DNA of 64,000 bases, from assembly GCA_001661245.1 (NCBI GenBank), contig KV454011.1:659515-723514 (forward strand), given 5' to 3'. The stretch comes from Pachysolen tannophilus NRRL Y-2460. Its lineage: Eukaryota > Ascomycota > Pichiomycetes > Alaninales > Pachysolenaceae. The position numbers were made by a program, and so were the translations under genes. The first letter of the stretch is position 1. Each line of letters opens with the position of its first letter. Shown piece by piece: positions 18,762 to 27,561 of the stretch. The notes beneath the pieces are model-generated. The model searched no databases, was not told where the DNA came from, and saw only the letters and a program-made list of their open reading frames with translations.

Positions 18762-21631
18762 ATTTATTTATTTATTTTTTTTTATTTATTTTTTTTTTTT
18801 AACTAATCAACTTTGAATCGACTATTGTCCCCTACTGTCTATCACTTAGCTCTTTTCCTCTCTTCTCCTTTACTCTAATTACCACATGTCGTCTTCCTAC
18901 CTGAAAATTTTTTGCTCTTTTAAATTTTTTTTTTTTTGTTTTTCTTTTTTTCGGTTTCCGCTTTGAGACATAGCTAAAGCCCCTAATTAGTGATTTCAAA
19001 AACGAGGACTCAAAAATGAGAGCTAGAACGAGGGCGCTTGGTATTTTGATATGGATTTCTAGTAGTAAAAGAAGCAGTATATTTGTCTTCTATGTCTTGA
19101 GAAAGAGAATATCTCGGTAGGTATTGGTATGTATCTCACGTTATCAAGTTTCCAAAACTTTTTAAAAACTGCCGAAAGTTAATCTTCTTGCGAATTGTAC
19201 AAAGAGTTTACGTAACTGCGATGCGTATATACAATCAATGACTGTAGTGGAGAGCAAGCACTTCGCTAAAAAAAAAAACTTCCCATTGCCTTTGAATTAA
19301 AAATATCTCCCATGTTTCTAATAGCTAAAAATAGGGTTACATCTAAGTTGGAAGTTGTATTTTTATCTTGTCGAATAAAGGAAATTTGGAAATGGAAATG
19401 GAAATGTTAAAACCTAACTTACCTGCAGGGAACTTTTGAGACCTATTTTAAAAGAGAAAGGAATTCAAAAACAAAACGGAGATTTTAATATCATTTGAGC
19501 CGATAATTTGCCCACTTTTATTTCAAGATCCACCCATGTGATGGAAAGGCTCTGTTGAAAAAGAGAGAGTAGTTATTCATTGAGAAAAAAAAAAAAAGGT
19601 TAAGTAATTACCTAAAAAAATGATTTAAATTACTTGCATATTTCTTGATGCAAGAATATGCATAACAATAGGTGCTTCTTATTATAATTGTTGATTTAGA
19701 TCAACAGTTTGCAGATATAAAGATCCTTAGTTTTCTAAAGGAATGGAGGTCATTTATGTTAGGTCTCAATTAGTGGGAGAGCATAAAGATTTGAAGTAAT
19801 TTATTGTTAAAGATTTAAGGAAATAATGAAATTAATTGGTACTTTTAATTTAAAAAAAAAAAAAGAAAACCAATTTTTGAAAAGGATTAATCCTCTTCCA
19901 TATTCATGCATTAGTATTTAAAAATATATTGAGGACACAACTAATTACAGAAATGCAAGAAAGACTTTTTAACTTGAAAATAAGATTTAATAGTAGCGAG
20001 TAATAAGTTTACCCAATTGGGTTGATATCTACTACTGTGTCTATATTAGTTAGGATCTGGCTTATTTTTAAAATTAACCGCATTAACCGCAATACTTGAA
20101 AAAAAAAGATAATTTAATAAACTTTAGCAAGATTCAAACAAACTAAATAGGCACTGATCAATGCCTTCATTTCCCTATTCTCTCTAATTAGCCAGGACAC
20201 AGAGACGTATGTTTCCTAATTCAATTTGTTTTTGGTACAGAGAACGAGAGAGAGAGAGAGGGCGAGAGAGAGAAAAAAAAAAAAAAAAAAAAAGAACTTA
20301 ATCGCTTGGCAATTTCTTATCCTAACTCAAGGTTTATTCGTAACTTCCAATTGCAGATTTATATAGTTCCTATTGGGGTAGGTGGGAGCAAGATGCTATG
20401 CTATTGCTCCATTGGAAGTAACTACATGAATGTAAATTCATTAGGATGTGGCAGTGACATAATGAAAATTTTTAAGAATGAAGTCTAATTAAAGAAGTTT
20501 TCAAACTAGCATACTTTGGTTTATAATTAAGATATTTTAATTCACATAGATCAACAGATTAAAGATATTCTTAATTTCCTGAAATAGTTATAATTCTTCT
20601 CAAATGGATAAAACCTTTTTACTAAACTGCTTCTAGCAAGTGATTTTGTTTCTTAAAATCAATTCAAAAAAGATGGCTATTTAACCAATAAAAATTTCGC
20701 TTATATAGATTGAATTTATAGACCAACAAAGCTGTAGATGACATGTAAATCGTCAAAACTATGAGAGGGGAAAGTTATGATGTTGAAGGCGACATTCAGC
20801 TCATGAATTTAATTTTTATTTTTTTTTAATCTTATGTTTTTCAAAATCCTTTATCGAAAAACCAAGAAATCCAAAATCTGGTAGATTTGAAAAAAGATAC
20901 TTTTTACACCTTGATCACAAACCGACCAATTTTTTACTTTATTTTCACTTTCCACGTCCATTTTGTGATCCATGAGCCGTTTTTATCTCTCCACCAATTA
21001 TTATTTAAGTCCTACAAATCCTTTCCATAAATAAATGAGTTTTTATTACCTCAACGTTTCCTTATATCTACATAGTCAACTTTAATTTTTCCTTTCTTTT
21101 TTTTTTTATTTTTAAAATTAGCTAAAATTTAGCTAGGCTCCTTAAACATTCTTAGTTGAATTAAATTTGCTCCTGACCAACTCATAAAGGGAAACAATAG
21201 CCTTGCTTTGTCATATTATGATGGTTGATCTATCCTTAAAACTCGAAGGTCATCTTTACGTAAGAAATATGTTTTCCTTTTTTGAACATAAATTTCATGC
21301 ATCATGCGGCTCGTAGACCATAAATATACAGCTTCACTTTTTATGACTTGATATTATAATATATTTACTTTTCTTAATCTGAAAGATTTTTATATCATTT
21401 GGTAATTTATGTTTGTGCTTGTGGATAATCTTTTTCTATTTCTGTCCGATTCCCTTTGATATTAGTACCATGAAGAACACGTCAATAATTCGAATAATTG
21501 ACTCCTTCAAGGTATAAAAGCTGGTTAAATTTCTTTCTCTAACTTGACACTTGATATATCTTTCTTGTTTTATCAAGCGATCAGTATTCCAAAGTGATTC
21601 TTTTAACTTCAACAACTCAACACTGAAAAAA
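18762..21631. promoter_or_regulatory. 2.9-kb gene-free region upstream of the repeat-peptide gene
   Basis: No credible gene or RNA was found. It includes the FMP25 promoter at the left end. Further right are a polypurine tract (GA)n with poly-A at about 20240-20293, a TGGAAATGGAAATGGAAATG run at 19388, many TTTAAA/AATTAA blocks, and a TATA box at 21513. Long non-coding upstream regions are common before environmentally regulated cell-surface genes in Candida species; that reading is inference. Confidence 0.45.
21513..21518 (+). promoter_or_regulatory. TATA box
   Basis: TATAAA inside GGTATAAAAGC, 119 bp upstream of the ATG at 21632, the usual spacing for a strongly regulated yeast gene. Confidence 0.6.
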
Positions 21632-24600
21632 ATGAGAATTTCAAACAGTGTGTTACTTTCATTAAGCGCAGCTCTGATAGTAGTTGCTTCACCAATACAT
21701 CACGAGTATCTTAAGCATTATTATGCAAAAAGATACGCCGAACCAGAAGTAGTTACAATCTTTACCACTGTTACCGACTTTATTACCGGAGAAAATTGTA
21801 TAAATACAATTGGAGAAACAGCAACTGTTGGGGTTTCAGCCGGTGTCAGTTTAAGTGTCGATATCTCGGCAGGTGGGTCTATCACCATTGTTGAAACTTC
21901 AACCGGAACTTCTATCGCTACTATTACCGAAACCGAATCATATCCTGGCTTCCCAGTTTCCACAGAAACTTTATCATCAATTGATGTTTCTGTTACCACT
22001 TTAACTGAGACTGAGTCATGTACAGAGTACTTAACAACAACTGAATCTTCTAATACAATTCCTAGTCAAACTCAGACATACTCAGAATCTTCATCATCAA
22101 CAACATTTTTATCTTTGACCCCAACTTCGAGTGCAATTGAATCAAGTTCTGAATCTTCATTATCTACAATACTTTCAAGTTCTGCTACTACTACTCCAGA
22201 AACCGAATCGTATTCTGAGTCCACCCCAACAACCACATTTTCATCTTCAGCAACAACTTCTAGTACAACAGAGTCAAGTTCAGAAAGTTCCTCATCAACC
22301 ATATTTTCATCATCAACCACAACTTCTAGTGCAACAGAATCAAGTTCCGAATCTTCATCATCAACAGTACTTTCAAGCTCTGCTACTACTACTACAGAAA
22401 CCGAATCATGCTCAGAGTCCACCCCAACAACTCCAGTACCATCTTCAGCAACTACCTCTAGTACAACTGAGTCAAGTTCAGAAAGTTCCTCATCAACCAC
22501 AACTTCTAGTGCAACAGAATCAAGTTCTGAATCTTCATCATCAACAGTACTTTCAAGCTCTGCTACTACTACTACAGAAACCGAATCATGCTCAGAGTCC
22601 ACCCCAACAACTCCAGTATCATCTTCAGCAACTACCTCTAGTACAACCGAGTCAAGTTCAGAAAGTTCCTCATCAACCATATTTTCATCATCAACCACAA
22701 CTTCTAGTGCAACAGAGTCAAGTTCTGAATCTTCATCATCATCAACATATTCAGTCTCTGTTACAACTGCTACTGAAACTGAATCCTGTTCCGAGTCTAT
22801 GTCGATAGTTCCTCCTGAGACACCAGCTCCTTCCTCATCAACGACAACATCTCTTCTCTCAACAACTGCTATAACCTCTACCGCAAGTACATCTGGAATC
22901 GGATCTTGTGATGCAATTCCATCAGCTGCGGCAATAGCTGCGGCTATAGCTGCAGATGTTTCGGCAGGAGTCACTTTATCTGCTGGTGCTTTACTTAGTC
23001 TCGAGGCAGACGTAAGTGCCGACGTTGGATTACAAGCTAGATCACCATTGGTAATTGATGCTGATGTTGCCGCATGTGTTGAGGCATTAGTCGATCTTGA
23101 TCTTAAGAAAAGATCTCCATTAGCAGTTGATGCTGATGTTGCTGCTGACGTTGATGCTTTGGTAGATGTTGGTCTTAAACGTAGATCTCCACTAGCAGTT
23201 GATGCTGATGTTGCTGCTGACGTTGACGCTTTGGTAGATGTTGGTCTTAAACGTAGATCTCCACTAGCAGTTGACGCTGATGTTGCTGCTGACGTTGATG
23301 CTTTGGTCGATGTTGGTCTTAAGAAAAGATCTCCATTAGCAGTTGATGCTGATGTTGCTGCTGACGTTGATGCTTTGGTAGATGTTGGTCTTAAACGTAG
23401 ATCTCCACTAGCAGTTGACGCTGACGTTGCTGCTGACGTTGATGCTTTGGTCGATGTTGGTCTTAAAAAAAGGTCCCCATTAGCAGTTGATGCCGATGTT
23501 GCTGCTGATGTTGACGCATTGGTTGATGTTGGTCTTAAAAAAAGGTCCCCATTAGCAGTTGATGCCGATGTGCTGCTGATGTTGACGCATTGGTTGATTG
23601 TGTCTTAAGAAAAGGTCTCCATTAGCAGTTGATGCTGATGTTGCTNNNNNNNNNNNNNNNNNNNNNNNNNNNNNNNNNNNNNNNNNNNNNNNNNNNNNNN
23701 NNNNNNNNNNNNNNNNNNNNNNNNNNNNNNNNNNNNNNNNNNNNNNNNNNNNNNNNNNNNNNNNNNNNNNNNNNNNNNNNNNNNNNNNNNNNNNNNNNNN
23801 NNNNNNNNNNNNNNNNNNNNNNNNNNNNNNNNNNNNNNNNNNNNNNNNNNNNNNNNNNNNNNNNNNNNNNNNNNNNNNNNNNNNNNNNNNNNNNNNNNNN
23901 NNNNNNNNNNNNNNNNNNNNNNNNNNNNNNNNNNNNNNNNNNNNNNNNNNNNNNNNNNNNNNNNNNNNNNNNNNNNNNNNNNNNNNNNNNNNNNNNNNNN
24001 NNNNNNNNNNNNNNNNNNNNNNNNNNNNNNNNNNNNNNNNNNNNNNNNNNNNNNNNNNNNNNNNNNNNNNNNNNNNNNNNNNNNNNNNNNNNNNNNNNNN
24101 NNNNNNNNNNNNNNNNNNNNNNNNNNNNNNNNNNNNNNNNNNNNNNNNNNNNNNNNNNNNNNNNNNNNNNNNNNNNNNNNNNNNNNNNNNNNNNNNNNNN
24201 NNNNNNNNNNNNNNNNNNNNNNNNNNNNNNNNNNNNNNNNNNNNNNNNNNNNNNNNNNNNNNNNNNNNNNNNNNNNNNNNNNNNNNNNNNNNNNNNNNNN
24301 NNNNNNNNNNNNNNNNNNNNNNNNNNNNNNNNNNNNNNNNNNNNNNNNNNNNNNNNNNNNNATTGGTTGATGTTGGTCTTAAAAAAAGGTCCCCATTAGC
24401 AGTTGATGCCGATGTTGCTGCTGACGTTGATGCTTTGGTAGATGTTGGTCTTAAACGTAGATCTCCACTAACAGTTGACGCTGACGTTGCTGCTGACGTT
24501 GATGCTTTGGTCGATGTTGGTCTTAAGAAAAGATCTCCATTAGCAGTTGATGCTGATGTTGCTGCTGACGTTGACGCATTGGTTGATGTTGGTCTTAAAC

Positions 24601-24743
24601 GTAGATCCCCATTAGCAGTTGACGCTGACGTTGCTGCTGACGTTGACGCTTTGGTAGATGTTGGTCTTAAACGTAGATCTCCACTAGCAGTTGACGCTGA
24701 TGTTGCTGCTGACGTTGATGCTTTGGTCGATGTTGGTCTTTAA
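21632..24743 (+). CDS. secreted Kex2-processed repeat protein with mucin-like region (interrupted by assembly gap)
   Basis: The start MRISNSVLLSLSAALIVVASP is a signal peptide. A first dibasic Lys-Arg is at residues 33-34 (HYYAKR). A beta-rich segment with TVTDFITGENC follows, then a Ser/Thr-rich region with 60-residue internal repeats (about 150-425). An Ala-rich stretch (AAAIAAAIAADVSAGVTL) leads into 24-residue units from residue 471. Each unit begins SPLAVDADVAADV, continues DALVDVGL and ends Lys-Lys-Arg or Lys-Arg-Arg, a Kex2 site. Processing would release many copies of one 21-residue acidic peptide, the layout of alpha-factor precursors, Ustilago Rep1 and Candida Ece1 (KEP-type proteins). 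No GPI signal is seen. The frame is lost just before the 716-base gap, and a stop at 24741 precedes more unit-like sequence. No function or toxicity is implied. Confidence 0.8.
22261..22750 (+). repeat. 180-bp tandem repeats coding for Ser/Thr-rich units
   Basis: Blocks around 22321-22500 and 22501-22680 match almost base for base at a period of 180 bp (60 residues), with partial copies on both sides. They code for ESSSESSSST, TTTETESCSESTP and similar segments. One Cys per unit (TESCSES) could cross-link chains. Confidence 0.88.
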
Positions 24744-24800
24744 AAGAGATCTCCATTGGCAGTCGACGCTGACGTTGCTGCTAACGTTGACGCAGGTGTT
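23042..24800 (+). repeat. 72-bp tandem array coding for 24-residue Kex2 units
   Basis: A divergent first unit (23042-23113) is followed by near-identical 72-bp units from 23114 to the gap, and again from 24362 to about 24743. A degenerate last copy runs to about 24800. At least 13 units are visible. Most differences are synonymous (GAT/GAC, GCA/GCT) or switch the cleavage site between AAG-AAA-AGA, AAA-CGT-AGA and AAA-AAA-AGG. Confidence 0.92.
23646..24361. other. assembly gap (716 N) inside the 72-bp array
   Basis: Run of N. Flanking unit phases would need a gap of 14 plus a multiple of 72 bases; 716 does not fit, so the size is an estimate. Confidence 1.
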
Positions 24801-25255
24801 ATTGTCAATTGGAAAGCTGGATCAGGTTTGTCTTCTCGCTCGCTAAACACTAAAGAATCTTCTATGATTCATTTCAACAATTTTTCAAAGTTTACTAAAA
24901 TTTTACATCATAATCTGCATTGAAAACAACTTTCATGTTATTTCAAATGGACTATTGATATACATTCTTTTTTCCTTTCTTCCTTCTTTTATTATTAATT
25001 ATATCTAATATCATTTATATTCTTCCACCTTTTTATTTTTTTTTCTTTAAAAAACTTTTAATTTTATTTCTAGTTCAAATCAATAGTTAGTTGATAATCT
25101 TATAAATATTATATTTTTCTATAAACTATACTACTGGTATTGGAGCTTTGTTTCGAATAATAACAACCATGTCAAATATAGTGAAATCAATTTATTACTC
25201 ATTACATAGACCATTTAAATTTTGAAATACCATAAACAGAAGTTGATGTAGCTTT
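24744..25255. other. 3' flank of the repeat-peptide gene and of BOS1
   Basis: The first 60 bases still resemble a repeat unit (SPLAVDADVAANVDA). The frame that follows runs open to a TGA near 24922 and codes for a Ser/Asn-rich stretch. From 24930 on it is AT-rich convergent 3' DNA with no gene. Confidence 0.5.
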
Positions 25256-26005
25256 TCAACCAAAGAACCTTAGAATAAGATAGAAACAAAAGAAAGTGAC
25301 AACACATCCACCAACAAAGAACAACTTATCTTCTTTACATTTCCTTTCAATTTTTTTCAAAGTAACATTTGAAATTTTCAAAGTTCCTACCGATGATGAT
25401 ATCTTTCTTGACATATTTCTTAAATAATCATTTTGTTCAACCAAATTGTCCAAAGATCCCGATGCCATTTCAAGGAGGTGATCCAATTGTTGATTTCCCG
25501 TTTGAAGTGTATGTTTCTCTCTATATAAGCCTTCTTCATATCCAAGTTGCAGTTGCTGTTGTTGATCTGTAGGTGGGCTATTATTTATATAAGGATTATC
25601 CGACGCACTATTAGCGAAGCTACCGTTATGGCCATGCCTTGTTCTTTCAAATAACTGTGTTCGTGATTGCTCCTGTAAATGCTCTTCTCTAAATTTTTTC
25701 AACCTGTTAAATTGTAATTTAAATTCATCAAGTTGATTATTTAAATTGTTCAACTTGTTCTCATTTTTCAAAAACTTTGTTTCATTTTCCTTTTCTTGCT
25801 CCTTGGAAACACTAGATGATGATTGTCTTTGTTGTTTATTCAACGATATAGAATACTCATCTATTGTCTTTGCCAATTGTGTTAATGTTGTTGATATTTG
25901 ACCTATCAATGAAAGTGGTGAATTCGTTATATTTGCTTCAAACGATTCCAAATCTCGTTTCAAAGACTGAGTTTGTTTAACAGCATGATTATAAATGGAA
26001 TTCAT
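25256..26005 (-). CDS. BOS1: ER-Golgi v-SNARE Bos1
   Basis: Qb-SNARE for ER-to-Golgi vesicle fusion with Sed5, Bet1 and Sec22. 249 residues from the ATG at 26005 (MNSIYNHAVKQTQSLKRDLE); yeast Bos1 is 244 and starts MNALYNHAVKQ. An N-terminal helical domain is followed by a Gln/Ser-rich linker with SRTQLF, then the SNARE motif (about 168-225: NQQLDHLLEMASGSLDNLVEQ). A C-terminal anchor (LFFVGGCVVTFFCFYLILRFF) closes the protein. The yeast gene has a 5' intron; here ATG and the conserved start are contiguous, so none is needed. Confidence 0.93.
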   Translation of the reverse strand: MNSIYNHAVKQTQSLKRDLESFEANITNSPLSLIGQISTTLTQLAKTIDEYSISLNKQQRQSSSSVSKEQEKENETKFLKNENKLNNLNNQLDEFKLQFNRLKKFREEHLQEQSRTQLFERTRHGHNGSFANSASDNPYINNSPPTDQQQQLQLGYEEGLYREKHTLQTGNQQLDHLLEMASGSLDNLVEQNDYLRNMSRKISSSVGTLKISNVTLKKIERKCKEDKLFFVGGCVVTFFCFYLILRFFG

Positions 26006-26204
26006 GTCTTCTCCTTCCCTATTAGAAACTCCAAACAAGACAATCAAAAACAAAAATAATATTTATAATTATAAATATAATTTAATTCAAACTTTAATAA
26101 TGGTGATGATAATTATAAAAACAAAAAAGCAAAAAAAAAGAAAATAATTGCATATTTCAATTAGTTAGTTATAATACAAATATTTACAATTGAAATCGGG
26201 GAAG

Positions 26205-27536
26205 ATGACATCCTACAACATAGCTATGATATCAGATTTTTTCTATCCGCAACCAGGAGGTGTTGAATTGCATGTTTATCATTTGTCGCAGAAACTAATA
26301 GATTTGGGTCATAGTGTTATAATAATTACACATGATTACGGTAACAGAACAGGTGTTAGGTATTTGACGAATGGATTGAAGGTTTATTATTTACCATTCT
26401 TGGTACTTTATAGACAAGCATCGTTTCCCTCAGTGTTTTCTGCTTTTCCAATTTTGAGAAATATAATAATACGAGAACGTATTGATATTGTACATGGTCA
26501 TGGTTCTTTTAGTTCGTTATGCCATGAAGCGATTTTCCATTCAAGAACGATGGGGTTGAAGACGGTTTTCACCGACCATTCACTTTTCGGTTTTGCTGAT
26601 GTTGGAAGTATATTGGGGAATAAATTGTTGAAGTTCACATTGAGTGATGTTGGCCATGTTATATGTGTCTCTCATACTTGTAAAGAAAATACAGTACTAA
26701 GAGCTTCTTTAGATCCATTAAATGTTTCAGTAATTCCAAATGCAGTGGTTTCTGAAGATTTTAAACCAGAAAAATCTAAGGCAAGACCTCAGTTAACAAT
26801 TGTAGTGATATCACGGTTATTTCAAAATAAAGGAATTGATTTGTTGACTGCTATAATACCCAGAATATGTTCTCAGAATAAAAGTGTTAATTTTTTAATT
26901 GCTGGAGATGGACCAAAATTTATAGATTTAGACCAGATGAGAGAGAAATTTCAATTACAAGACCGGGTGGAACTAATTGGAAGTATTAAACATGAGGAAG
27001 TGAGAGATATCATGGTACAAGGTCATATTTATTTACATCCTTCTTTAACTGAAGCGTTTGGAACTGTATTAGTGGAAGCTGCATCGTGTGGATTGCTTGT
27101 GGTGACAACCAGAGTTGGTGGTATTCCAGAAGTTTTACCAAGCCATATGACAGTATTTGCAGATCCAGAAGAAGATTCGTTGGTTGATTCCATAAATCGT
27201 GCAATAGATATTGTTAGAAAGAATAAGATAGATACTTCAAGATTTCATGATGAAGTGAAGGCCATGTATGACTGGTCTGATGTGGCTAGAAGAACGGAAA
27301 ATGTTTACAATTCCATTGATGATGAAGATATCAATTTGAACTTGATCGATCGTTTAAAGAAATACTACAGTGGTGGACCTTGGGCAGGAAAACTATACGT
27401 CTTATGTGCAGTGGTTGATATATTTCTATATATCTTCTTGGAATGGTGGTTTCCAAGGGATAATATAGATGTTGTGAAAAAATGGCCAAATGATCATGTA
27501 AATAATGAAAGTGATAGCGATTATGATATATATTGA
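26205..27536 (+). CDS. SPT14: GPI-anchor GlcNAc transferase catalytic subunit
   Basis: UDP-GlcNAc:phosphatidylinositol GlcNAc-transferase (PIG-A/Gpi3), the first step of GPI synthesis on the cytosolic face of the ER. 443 residues; yeast is 452. A GT4 glycosyltransferase: [20 protein letters not shown] at the N-terminus, [28 protein letters not shown], then [15 protein letters not shown] carrying the EX7E motif. A C-terminal membrane span (about 400-418) is followed by [15 protein letters not shown]. The ATG at 26205 gives the best start. It is divergent from BOS1 (199 bp) and convergent with NIP100 at 25 bp, the latter also neighbours in S. cerevisiae (YPL175W/YPL174C). Confidence 0.96.
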   Translation: MTSYNIAMISDFFYPQPGGVELHVYHLSQKLIDLGHSVIIITHDYGNRTGVRYLTNGLKVYYLPFLVLYRQASFPSVFSAFPILRNIIIRERIDIVHGHGSFSSLCHEAIFHSRTMGLKTVFTDHSLFGFADVGSILGNKLLKFTLSDVGHVICVSHTCKENTVLRASLDPLNVSVIPNAVVSEDFKPEKSKARPQLTIVVISRLFQNKGIDLLTAIIPRICSQNKSVNFLIAGDGPKFIDLDQMREKFQLQDRVELIGSIKHEEVRDIMVQGHIYLHPSLTEAFGTVLVEAASCGLLVVTTRVGGIPEVLPSHMTVFADPEEDSLVDSINRAIDIVRKNKIDTSRFHDEVKAMYDWSDVARRTENVYNSIDDEDINLNLIDRLKKYYSGGPWAGKLYVLCAVVDIFLYIFLEWWFPRDNIDVVKKWPNDHVNNESDSDYDIY

Positions 27537-27561
27537 ATTCTTATTGCATATAGAGCTCAAC

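Noticed and set aside
20306-20488. 60-codon ORF in the long gene-free region
   Set aside because: Isolated, begins without ATG, shows no motif; expected by chance in 2.9 kb.
19698-20590. Two TAGATCAACAG phrases as ends of a mobile element
   Set aside because: Similarity lasts only about 11 bases exactly, then fades; no coding part, no target duplication.
22072-22974. Open frames on the minus strand and in another plus frame through the Ser/Thr repeat region
   Set aside because: They mirror the repeats of the real frame (Glu/Asp/Val-rich and Gln/Leu-rich products) and lack any start context or homology; the signal peptide and Kex2 sites support only the main frame.
25981-26053. Upstream in-frame extension or 5' intron of BOS1
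   Set aside because: No GTATGT donor upstream and ATG is contiguous with the conserved MNSIYNHAVKQ; extension begins at a non-ATG codon.
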